Below are positions 34,194 to 42,535 of a stretch of DNA of 51,688 bases, in pieces (within the stretch, counting starts at the first letter, position 1; each line of letters starts with the position of its first letter). This stretch comes from a bacterium (GTDB taxonomy: Bacteria; SZUA-79; Acidulodesulfobacterales; Acidulodesulfobacteraceae), in the NCBI GenBank assembly GCA_021794335.1, contig JAJYQZ010000217.1, positions 1 to 51,688 of the forward strand. Direction: 5' to 3'. The notes under the pieces are model-generated. The model was not told where the DNA came from, did no database searches, and saw only the letters and a program-made list of their open reading frames with translations. A program made the translations under genes and the position numbers.

Positions 34194-36080
34194 ATGCGCT
34201 TTATAGGATGTAAGGAAAATCTGCTCGACTTCATAGAAACTTTTATTAAAGAAAGAGATATAAAGGGCAAGGTTTTTTGTGATTTATTTGCCGGAACAGG
34301 AAGCGTTGCGAAACATTTAAAAAAACTCGGCTATAAAATTGTTTCAAATGATTTACTCTATTTTTCTTACGTTATTCAAAAAGTTTATATAGAACAAAAC
34401 GAGTATCCTAAATTTACAAAACTCCTGAAGTATTTAAAAATCAATCCTATCGAGGAATCGCTTTTTACAAGCGAAAGTCAAAACGCCAGGGAAATTATTA
34501 GATATTTAAACAATATTGACGGGATCCATGGTTTTATTTATAAAACCTACTCGCCGGAAGGTACTGAAGGGCAAACTTACATTCGCAAATATTTTACAGG
34601 CGATAACGCTAAAAAAATTGACGCAATAAGAGAAAAAATAAAGGATTGGAAAAAATTAAGTTTACTTAATGAAAAGGAATATTATTTTTTGCTTTGTTCT
34701 CTAATAGAAGCCGTTCCGTTTGTAGCAAACATTAGCGGAACTTACGCTGCTTTTCTTAAGGAATGGGACAGACGTGCATTTAAAGAACTAACTCTTGAAG
34801 TACCTGAAATAATAACAAGCAATGAAACGCATAAAGCATTTAATATCAATGGGTTAGATGTTTTAAGTCAAGTTAAAAATATCGATATTTTATATCTTGA
34901 CCCTCCTTACAACGAAAGACAATACGCGCCGAATTATCATATATTGGAAACAATTGCAAAATGGGATAATCCTAATGTTAAAGGTATTACCGGAATGAGA
35001 ACTTACGATGATCAAAAATCGGAATTTTGCAACCCCAAAACAGGAATAAAAGCGCTTGAGAAAATTATTAAAACGGATAATTTTAAATATTTGATTTTAA
35101 GCTATAACGACGAAGGCATTATGCCAGAAGCCGAAATATTAAATTTATTTAATAAAGCGGGAAAGATAGAGGTAGCGGAACAGGATTATCAAAGGTATAA
35201 AAGTCATAGCAACGGTACTAAAAAAAACGGAGTTATGGAGAAACTTTATTTTGTAAAAAGAATAAGTCAAAATAACAAGTTAAATGATTTAAGCGGAGCA
35301 GAATGGATTTATTTTTTAAATTCTGTTGAAGTAACTCATTATTCTACAAAAGGAGCGGAAGGTTTTGCCCATCATTTACGCGGCAAGCACCCTTCACCAA
35401 AGCCGCCGCAGTTAATGAAAAAATTCATTGATTTTTTCACAAAAGAAGGGCAAACTATCCTTGATCCTTTTATGGGCGTAGGAGGTACGCTTATAGCCAG
35501 TTCTTTATCAAACAGAAAATGCATAGGTCTTGATTTATCGGAAGAATATATTAATATATATAAAAATGTTTGCAAGGAATTAAATATATTAGAACAGACT
35601 GCAATTATAGGAAATTCTCTTGAAATAGACAATATATTGGATAAAAATACCATCGTTGATTTTATACTTACCGACCCGCCTTACGGCGAGATGTTAAGTA
35701 AAATAAGAACGGGGCAAAGAAAAAAGAAAACAGGTATAGCAGTTGCAACTCCATTTACTAATCATACAACCGATTTAGGCAATATGGATAGGGAAAGCTT
35801 TCTTGAATCGTTAAAACAAATTTTAGAAAAATCAATAGGATATCTTAAGATAAAAGGATATATTGCTGTTTTTGTCAAAGATATACAACCTAAAGATAAT
35901 GAGCATAATATGCTGCATTGCTATATTACCGATAAATTACTTGAAATACGCAACTTATCATTCAGAGGTTATAAAATATGGTACGACGCAACACAAAAAT
36001 TGTACCCTTTCGGATATCCGCACGCTTATGTGTCTAACCAATTTCATCAATTTATTTTAATCTTTAGAAAAGAAAAATAA
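34194..36080 (+). CDS. fused double adenine DNA methyltransferase
   Basis: 628 residues with two complete methyltransferase domains. Domain 1 (about 1-330) is D12-class: RFIGCKENLLDFI, CDLFAGTGSVAKH and LDPPYNERQYAPNY. Domain 2 (about 365-628) has the permuted order HPSPKPPQLMKKFI, TILDPFMGVGGTLIA and ILTDPPYGEMLSK. Both have a DPPY catalytic motif. Fusions like this (M.FokI) protect the two strands of an asymmetric site. It ends two bases before the candidate endonuclease gene. Confidence 0.85.
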   Translation: MRFIGCKENLLDFIETFIKERDIKGKVFCDLFAGTGSVAKHLKKLGYKIVSNDLLYFSYVIQKVYIEQNEYPKFTKLLKYLKINPIEESLFTSESQNAREIIRYLNNIDGIHGFIYKTYSPEGTEGQTYIRKYFTGDNAKKIDAIREKIKDWKKLSLLNEKEYYFLLCSLIEAVPFVANISGTYAAFLKEWDRRAFKELTLEVPEIITSNETHKAFNINGLDVLSQVKNIDILYLDPPYNERQYAPNYHILETIAKWDNPNVKGITGMRTYDDQKSEFCNPKTGIKALEKIIKTDNFKYLILSYNDEGIMPEAEILNLFNKAGKIEVAEQDYQRYKSHSNGTKKNGVMEKLYFVKRISQNNKLNDLSGAEWIYFLNSVEVTHYSTKGAEGFAHHLRGKHPSPKPPQLMKKFIDFFTKEGQTILDPFMGVGGTLIASSLSNRKCIGLDLSEEYINIYKNVCKELNILEQTAIIGNSLEIDNILDKNTIVDFILTDPPYGEMLSKIRTGQRKKKTGIAVATPFTNHTTDLGNMDRESFLESLKQILEKSIGYLKIKGYIAVFVKDIQPKDNEHNMLHCYITDKLLEIRNLSFRGYKIWYDATQKLYPFGYPHAYVSNQFHQFILIFRKEK

Positions 36081-36082
36081 TT

Positions 36083-37483
36083 ATGGAAACAGAAAATAAA
36101 AATTTATGGATTTTAACGGAAGAAAGACCTAAGAGAGAAGTTATTAATGTTATCCTTTCGAAGTTTGCTACGGAACATAAAATTGCTTGTTTTATTGATA
36201 CTATTAGAATCCTGCCTATTCTGGAAAATAATAGATTTTCTTTTCTTTATGAAATAGTCGGTTTTCATTGTAACAAAATTAAAAAAGTTTTTATTAAATC
36301 GGTCAGCGGTTATTCAAGTTTCGTTGATTTCCTTATTTTTTATCAAGACAAAGAGCCGGTTCAAAGCGATATTCCGCTTTACGCCATAGAAGAAACTAAA
36401 ACAGATGATAAAGAAAGCCGTAATACCGGCGTTTATCAGCGCGCTTCAAAATTTGTTTATATTGATTATTACTATCCTGAAATTAAAAAAATAATGCTTT
36501 ACAGTTTAAAGGTTGGACAAAAGGAAACTCCCACCCAAACTTATATTTTTGGCACAAAATTACTTTTGACGCTCGGTGTGGAAATTTTAGGTAAAAAGTT
36601 AGATGAAAATATATTTATGCCTTTTAATTCAGTAGATGAAATTATTAATTTCAAGAATAGAATGCGAAAAGCTCCTACAGGCAATATTCCTATTTCCATT
36701 TCTAAAACCGATAATAAAATTACAATTTCTGGAAGATTGTGGAAATCAGGCGGATTAGCACATGATCCAAATATAGGAGCATTAAGCTTGATTAGTGCCG
36801 CTATTAGAAAACTTGGGTGGAATAAAGATATCGTTATAACTGAGCATGGTCTATCTCAAAAACATATTAATAAAAACAACAAATTTATTAAAATTGCAAA
36901 TATACTTAATGTAGAACTAGATAAATTAAATATTCCTGATAGCCTAAATAAAACTGATTATTGGAGATATGAAACGGAAGGAGAAAAATTAGGGACTATT
37001 TTTATTCATTTGGTAGTTGAGAATTTTACCGAAGGATACTCAATTTTTGAAAATCATGCCGGTTGCGAAAAGGGGTATTTCCTCACTAGCGACGGTAATT
37101 ATATCCCGCTTGAAAAATATTCGGATAGAAAAGCGTATAAAGCCGGGGATAAAAGCAAGATAATAAATATTCCTGATTTAATCCTTATTGATTTTGGAAG
37201 AAGCGAAATTATCAATGTCGAAGGAAAGACATATAAGTTTCGTCAACAAGGAATTGATGATTTAAAAAATTATGACGATATTGAAAAAATTTACATCAGC
37301 AAATATTATCCCAAATTTAAGATTATTAGAACAGTTGTCTTATATGGAGGAACAGAAACAATAGTTATAGAAATTGAGATAGGATTTTTACTTAATAAAA
37401 ATGGCGAACTCGTATTGGGAATCAAGGCTCCCGAATTATTTAAAGAAGCAATTAAAAATTTGTTAGATTTTTGGTCTAATTAA
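36083..37483 (+). CDS. candidate restriction endonuclease partner of the double methyltransferase
   Basis: 466 residues, two bases after the methyltransferase stop. Near residues 82-115 there is FVDFLIFYQDKE followed by LYAIEETKTDDKESRN: Asp plus E-x-K in the PD-(D/E)XK arrangement. The rest is mixed alpha/beta without a known motif. Gene order and the nuclease-like motif make it the likely R subunit of an R-M pair. Family not identified. Confidence 0.6.
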   Translation: METENKNLWILTEERPKREVINVILSKFATEHKIACFIDTIRILPILENNRFSFLYEIVGFHCNKIKKVFIKSVSGYSSFVDFLIFYQDKEPVQSDIPLYAIEETKTDDKESRNTGVYQRASKFVYIDYYYPEIKKIMLYSLKVGQKETPTQTYIFGTKLLLTLGVEILGKKLDENIFMPFNSVDEIINFKNRMRKAPTGNIPISISKTDNKITISGRLWKSGGLAHDPNIGALSLISAAIRKLGWNKDIVITEHGLSQKHINKNNKFIKIANILNVELDKLNIPDSLNKTDYWRYETEGEKLGTIFIHLVVENFTEGYSIFENHAGCEKGYFLTSDGNYIPLEKYSDRKAYKAGDKSKIINIPDLILIDFGRSEIINVEGKTYKFRQQGIDDLKNYDDIEKIYISKYYPKFKIIRTVVLYGGTETIVIEIEIGFLLNKNGELVLGIKAPELFKEAIKNLLDFWSN

Positions 37484-37681
37484 AAATAACGAGTGTAAGT
37501 ATAAGAAATTATACGGGTAAAAAATATTAAAAAACGTAAGCTATTTGACTATGATTTTATATTAACTTAAACTTAACGTTATTTTATATAAAAAATAAGG
37601 AGGATTAACCCGTTGTTAATTTTTATAATGGGTATCCAGTTAAAAACTGTAACATAATGATGTCTAAAAGAGGTTATATCA

Positions 37682-38779
37682 ATGACTGTAAAATTACAAG
37701 ATCTTAAACTGTCAGAAGAACATAAAACGTGGTTGAAGGAAGTATATAGTAATTATAATAATCACCTTGAAGTTGAAGAACGTCGGGAACTAATAGTTAA
37801 GTTGGTTAAAAAACTATCTAAAAATTTCAGTCCTTCATTGATTGATAAGAGAATATATCATTATTATAATGGTATGAGTGATAATAAATTTGATTATATA
37901 ACGTTATTTGGAATATGGCTTATTAACCCTGATGATGAAGTTTTTAAAAATATTGAAAAAATAATCATAAGCGTTAAGAATTTAATTGAGGAAAATTCTA
38001 AAATAACAGAAGTAACTACTAAAGACATAGTTGATAGAATTAAAAGTGATGGTGGTTCGCTTGATGAAAGTGAAGTTAAAAAAGCTCTGTTTTCGATGAA
38101 AGATTTATATTCCTTTTTCACAATAAATTCGTATAAAATGAGCGACAATGAACCTTATTCTGTAATTCAATTTAATAATGAATTTTCCCTTCAACCCTTT
38201 TTATATTTCAGCGATATAAATACATTAATGGAAGAGTCTTTCGAAAAACAATCTATTCCATGGCAAAATATAGGTTTAAATCAATTAAATATAATATCGC
38301 CTCAGGGTAATGATGAAATTATTGAAGAGACAAATAAAATAGTACCCGATCCTGATACAGCTTTTGTAATGATGCCGCTTAAACCAACTGATGGTCCAAC
38401 ATCTATTCATGATATTTATAATGCCATTAGAAGGTCGTTTAAGAAGTATGGAATAGAAGCACGTCATAGCAAGGCAATTATTGATGAAAAAAGTTCAGTT
38501 AATATTATTAATGAAATTATGAGAGAAATTAATAAGAGTGAATTTTTAATCGCAGATATAACATCTCTAAATATTAATGTTATTTTTGAGGTAGGATATA
38601 GCATGGGAGCACGAAGGCGCCTGATTCTCATTTGTCACAATAGCAAAATAAATGAAATAAAAGACCGTTTTTTTGATCTTAGCGGATATAATATAATGTT
38701 ATATGAAGATGCGAGTAATTTGGAAGACCGGCTCATACCGTTATTAGAAAATATAACTGGGAAAAACCCAAAAGCATGA
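37682..38779 (+). CDS. protein with C-terminal nucleoside-2-deoxyribosyltransferase/TIR-like domain
   Basis: 365 residues, AGAGG nine bases before ATG. Residues about 1-170 are helical and unassigned. Residues about 225-360: DTAFVMMPLKP, then SEFLIADITSLNINVIFEVGYSMG and RLILICHN. The DIT-x-x-NxNV-x-(F/Y)E-x-GY signature is that of NDT-like folds, related to TIR-like NAD- or nucleotide-cleaving effectors in anti-phage systems. The Glu in FEVGY is the likely key residue. Upstream gap 37484-37681 holds an AGGAGG followed by a 14-codon TTG frame. Confidence 0.7.
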   Translation: MTVKLQDLKLSEEHKTWLKEVYSNYNNHLEVEERRELIVKLVKKLSKNFSPSLIDKRIYHYYNGMSDNKFDYITLFGIWLINPDDEVFKNIEKIIISVKNLIEENSKITEVTTKDIVDRIKSDGGSLDESEVKKALFSMKDLYSFFTINSYKMSDNEPYSVIQFNNEFSLQPFLYFSDINTLMEESFEKQSIPWQNIGLNQLNIISPQGNDEIIEETNKIVPDPDTAFVMMPLKPTDGPTSIHDIYNAIRRSFKKYGIEARHSKAIIDEKSSVNIINEIMREINKSEFLIADITSLNINVIFEVGYSMGARRRLILICHNSKINEIKDRFFDLSGYNIMLYEDASNLEDRLIPLLENITGKNPKA

Positions 38780-38934
38780 TGCTAATATTGTTATCAAAAA
38801 TATAGAAAAAATGCTAAGATTAATTATGAATTTATAATAAAAAAACAACTATGCAAAAAAGGATTATAAAAAGATCATTTTGAATTTAACAATGGATTAA
38901 TTAATTACCGCGATGCCAATTATAAAAGTATCAT

Positions 38935-40011
38935 ATGAATAGAAACTATTCTGCAAAAACACTTAAAATGTTATGGGGGCGTTCAGGGAACTTATGTGCG
39001 CTACCGGAATGTCGCATGAATCTTATAATTAATCATGAGGAAACTGGCGGAGATTCAGTAATAGGAACTATGGACCATATTGTAGCTATTAAAGGAAATG
39101 GTCCTCGAGGAGAAGCAGATCTACCAGAGAAAGATAGGGATGAATATAGCAATTTGATTTTGCTATGCAGTAATTGCCATAAAATCGTTGATGATAATCC
39201 TGATATTTATACAGTTGAAAAGCTTATAGAATTAAAAAATAAACATGAAAAATGGGTTAGCGAAACGCTGGAATATGATAATAAAAAGGAAGAGGCTGCG
39301 GAAAATTACGCTTATTATATCGATGAATTCATAAGATTGGCAAATTTTGACAATTGGATGTTATGGATATCAAATTTATTTATGCCTATTCCTACAATAT
39401 CTTTAAGCCAATACGATAAGTTAATATATTTAACTAAATTCATGTTGGGTCGCACATGGTTTTGTTATTATCCTGAAATCAAAATATCATTAGAAAATTT
39501 TACAAATGTTTTAAATGATTTATTAAAAGTTTTTAATAAATATGCTGATTTTGTTCCAAGTACCGCGTATAAGTCAATAATTACCAAACCTATAGATGAT
39601 TTAGCAAATGCTTTTGGTAAAAATAAGGAATTAAAACAAAACGAAGGATTTTATCGTACTAACCAGTTTTATAAAGCAAATTGGTGTAAGCCTGAAGAAT
39701 CTAATAGATTATTCACAAAATATGATTATCATGTAAAATTAATTCATGATTTGACAATGGAATTAACAAGAGCAGCAAATCATATAATCGATAAAGTAAG
39801 AGAAAATATTTTATCGTCATTTCGTATTAAAGAAGGAATGTTGCTTGTGGAAATTGGTCCTTTTATAGACAATATGCAATATTATACTTTTAAATTTGAA
39901 TATAAAGATAATCAAAAAAAAGAATTATATCCTGGATTAAAGAAATTTATGGAAATTCGCACTGAGCGAGATTTTCGTTTTGGAAATGGTATTAGTAAAG
40001 ACTATCCATGA
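38935..40011 (+). CDS. HNH nuclease domain protein
   Basis: 358 residues. N-terminal HNH: RSGNLCALPECRMNLI, MDHIVAIKGNGPRGEA, then YSNLILLCSNCHKIVDD with the two CxxC-like pairs and catalytic His. Residues after 110 are helical and unassigned. Similar HNH proteins occur as effectors in defence islands. No clear ribosome site. Confidence 0.78.
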   Translation: MNRNYSAKTLKMLWGRSGNLCALPECRMNLIINHEETGGDSVIGTMDHIVAIKGNGPRGEADLPEKDRDEYSNLILLCSNCHKIVDDNPDIYTVEKLIELKNKHEKWVSETLEYDNKKEEAAENYAYYIDEFIRLANFDNWMLWISNLFMPIPTISLSQYDKLIYLTKFMLGRTWFCYYPEIKISLENFTNVLNDLLKVFNKYADFVPSTAYKSIITKPIDDLANAFGKNKELKQNEGFYRTNQFYKANWCKPEESNRLFTKYDYHVKLIHDLTMELTRAANHIIDKVRENILSSFRIKEGMLLVEIGPFIDNMQYYTFKFEYKDNQKKELYPGLKKFMEIRTERDFRFGNGISKDYP

Positions 40012-40095
40012 ATAATATTTTAATGCAGTTTTAAATATGCAACAAAATTAACTAATGATATTATTATATAAAAAAATATGATTAACACATCCAGT

Positions 40096-40155
40096 TAGTC
40101 ATAAATAGTCATAAATAGTCATAAATAGTCATAAATAGTCATAAATAGTCATAAA
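40096..40155 (+). repeat. six perfect tandem copies of TAGTCATAAA (10 bp)
   Basis: Copies start at 40096, 40106, 40116, 40126, 40136 and 40146. Ten-base spacing puts each copy on the same helical face. It lies 30 bases before the 171-residue gene. An iteron-like binding site or a slippage-prone promoter spacer are both possible. Confidence 0.95.
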
Positions 40156-40185
40156 TACGTAATTAATAGTAAATAAATTAAAATT

Positions 40186-40701
40186 ATGCATAAAATATAT
40201 CTAATTATTACTTTCTTAGCTTCAATTATAATAAGTCCAATTATTAGCGGGATATATGTACAGAAGTATATTTTAAAATTAAAAACCAAATTGGAAAAAT
40301 CAACCGGCTTATTTAATGAACAAAAAGAAGCACTTACGTCATTTCAGAGATTCTATTTTAATTTATCGCCAAGATTCACTATGAACGATTGTAAGACTGA
40401 TGCCTATATGACTGATATCGTCTTTTATTTTGAGAAACATGAAAAATATTTAAACGAATTTCTCGGTAAATATAATTATTTATTCCAAAACAATAAAGAA
40501 ATAATTAGCAGTATCAATAAGTGCGTGTCAATAATCGCAAAATTTTTTGACGATAAGGATGAAGCTATAAGTAGTAACCATTGTGATGAATTTAAATTTA
40601 TTGAGGAAAATGGAGTAGATTACGGTTATGAATTCTGTGAAGCAGTTTCGGAATCTTATACTAAAATGAGCGAAAGTGTTCATAAACAGATAACGTATTA
40701 A
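40186..40701 (+). CDS. membrane-anchored protein of unknown function
   Basis: 171 residues: one N-terminal membrane helix (about 3-25), then a helical soluble domain. It follows the 10-bp repeat array directly; expression may depend on it. No ribosome site seen. The gap 40702-40981 holds no gene I can support. Confidence 0.6.
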   Translation: MHKIYLIITFLASIIISPIISGIYVQKYILKLKTKLEKSTGLFNEQKEALTSFQRFYFNLSPRFTMNDCKTDAYMTDIVFYFEKHEKYLNEFLGKYNYLFQNNKEIISSINKCVSIIAKFFDDKDEAISSNHCDEFKFIEENGVDYGYEFCEAVSESYTKMSESVHKQITY

Positions 40702-40981
40702 TTATGTTTATGACTGTTGTAAAATCGTTTACAGTGAAAAAGATAATTATATTACATTTGATATAGAAAACTGAGGTATATTTTAAAAGTTATTGATATT
40801 ATTCTCCTGATTTTATAAGTTATTGAAAATTTGAAAAAGATAATGAAACTTAAAAGACAGATTGATGTTAAATTTTGCCTTATCTAAGCGTATTTTTATT
40901 CTCACTGTCTTTGCTGATATAATAATCCTGTAAATTTTTATTTTCAATAAATAAAACTTGATAAATACAGAGGATACTTAA

Positions 40982-41344
40982 ATGGAATTTAAATGTGATA
41001 AGTGTGGAAAATTAATAAAAAGTGATTATAAGCCGGAAACATGCGAAGAATGCGGAAATAAAACATTTACTGCAACATTAGTTTTTTCTGATAAAGTCGT
41101 GTTGCATGATGATGTGCATATGAAATCTAGACCTAAGAATATTAATATTAAAAGCGGAGATGAATTCTATAGAAATGATAAGCAATGGTATCATAGACTT
41201 AGATATATAGATAGAAAAGATGATAAATATATAGAAATTTTTAGAGATAAAAATACAAATTCTATCGTTAAAAAAATAGAAGAACCATTGTCTGAACATA
41301 CAGGACATGGGTCTGCTAAAAATAAAAAATCCAAGAAAACCTAA
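40982..41344 (+). CDS. small zinc-ribbon protein
   Basis: 120 residues; AGAGGA eight bases upstream. N-terminal ribbon: FKCDKCGKLI ... ETCEECGNKTF (two CxxC knuckles). The C-terminal EPLSEHTGHGSAK is a conserved tail I have seen in small hypothetical proteins without function. Between the two is a polar region with RYIDRKDDKYIEI. Confidence 0.7.
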   Translation: MEFKCDKCGKLIKSDYKPETCEECGNKTFTATLVFSDKVVLHDDVHMKSRPKNINIKSGDEFYRNDKQWYHRLRYIDRKDDKYIEIFRDKNTNSIVKKIEEPLSEHTGHGSAKNKKSKKT

Positions 41345-41457
41345 AATTGAAGGTAAATTGATTTGAATTGAGACGTTTAAAATTTCGTGTCAGTCTGGCA
41401 TGATATAACCTTATGTATAGATACTGATAAAACAAGCAAATAATACTGGGATCAGAG

Positions 41458-41793
41458 CTAAAAGTCATCGCCAAAACCGGAGCTGCCGCTACCAAAGGTA
41501 TCGTTGTTGCCGAAACTGCTAAAACTATCGTTAGAAAAGCTATCGTTGCAGAAATCGCTGTTGTTGCTAAACATATCGCTACTCCCGAAATCGCTGTCCG
41601 AATTTATAAAACTATCGCTGTTATTATTAAAATCATCCGAGTCGTCCATACCGTAAGGATTACCGTCTACATCGACGCCGCTCGTATCTCCGCTAATCAT
41701 CGGCAATCCGGAAGCCGGATTAATCGTCGTGTCGGTATCCATGCTTCCGTTATCGTCATCAAACAATCCGCCTAACCAACTGAATAAGCCCAT
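41458..41793 (-). CDS. small low-complexity plasmid-type protein
   Basis: 111 residues; perfect GAGGAGG upstream of ATG. N-terminus MGLFSWLGGLF, then INPASGLPMISG and GVDVDGNPYGMDD, then an Asn/Ser/Asp/Phe-rich disordered tail. The NPxSGLPM...GVDVxGNPYG pattern recurs in small proteins on plasmids and other conjugative elements. Function unknown. Confidence 0.7.
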   Translation of the reverse strand: MGLFSWLGGLFDDDNGSMDTDTTINPASGLPMISGDTSGVDVDGNPYGMDDSDDFNNNSDSFINSDSDFGSSDMFSNNSDFCNDSFSNDSFSSFGNNDTFGSGSSGFGDDF

Positions 41794-41995
41794 GTTAATA
41801 GCCTCCTCATAATAAAAATTATTTTCTTAACTTTAACTACTATTCTTATTTTTATTTATACCGCCATTAAACAATATAGTCAACTATTTTAAGTTTTTTT
41901 ACTTTAATTCTCAATATTTATCGCTTTATGAAATAGTATTCTTTACATTTTATTAGAAATAAACACCGTAAAAAATATCAGTAATAAAATAGTTC

Positions 41996-42024
41996 TTGAC
42001 ATTCTTGCCTGTTGATTTTATAAT
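41996..42024 (+). promoter_or_regulatory. consensus sigma-70 promoter
   Basis: Perfect TTGACA (41996-42001), 17-base spacer, perfect TATAAT (42019-42024), about 70 bases before the 141-residue gene. A second promoter for the minus-strand gene at 41793 should lie in the same gap but I cannot place it. Confidence 0.7.
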
Positions 42025-42093
42025 TAACTATATATAGAAATGTTTTAAAACAATATAACAATATATAGCAAAATTATAATACAGAGGTTAATT

Positions 42094-42519
42094 ATGCATT
42101 CCATAAATGATTGCAGTATGTATGTAAACAGTTATTATTATCCAAATAATTATGTAGAATCGTTTTTCAATAATGTTAGAATTGGCGGTGAATCATATGT
42201 TACGAATTTTTTAAATAATCGTCGAGATATTCAAAATAGAGCATGCTATCTTTTTAACCAATCCGAAAAAGGGAAAGAGAAAGAAACTATCATTAAATTC
42301 ATTGAAAATGAATTTATGGGCATGGCATTTTCTTTTTATGGTATTTTTAATCTACCAAAAGACATTGAAGATATTTTAGTAGGTCAAGTGCTTGATTCGT
42401 GCGGATATAAAAAAACTGCCTATTTTTACACGGCTCTTGGTTATGGTTCTATTGGCATATTATTCGTTGGCGCAGTAGTAAGTGCAGCGATATGGGTAGG
42501 AAAAAAACTTGCTAATTAA
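42094..42519 (+). CDS. hypothetical protein with C-terminal membrane helix
   Basis: 141 residues; AGAGG eight bases upstream and a consensus promoter. Asn/Tyr-rich N-terminus, then helical, with a C-terminal helix ALGYGSIGILFVGAVVSAAI and a basic end. A tail-anchored layout. Convergent with the topoisomerase gene, 16 bases between stops. No family recognised. Confidence 0.65.
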   Translation: MHSINDCSMYVNSYYYPNNYVESFFNNVRIGGESYVTNFLNNRRDIQNRACYLFNQSEKGKEKETIIKFIENEFMGMAFSFYGIFNLPKDIEDILVGQVLDSCGYKKTAYFYTALGYGSIGILFVGAVVSAAIWVGKKLAN

Positions 42520-42535
42520 ATAATTTATAATTTTG

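Noticed and set aside
40096..40155. CRISPR array
   Set aside because: The copies are contiguous 10-bp units with no spacers and no cas genes are near.
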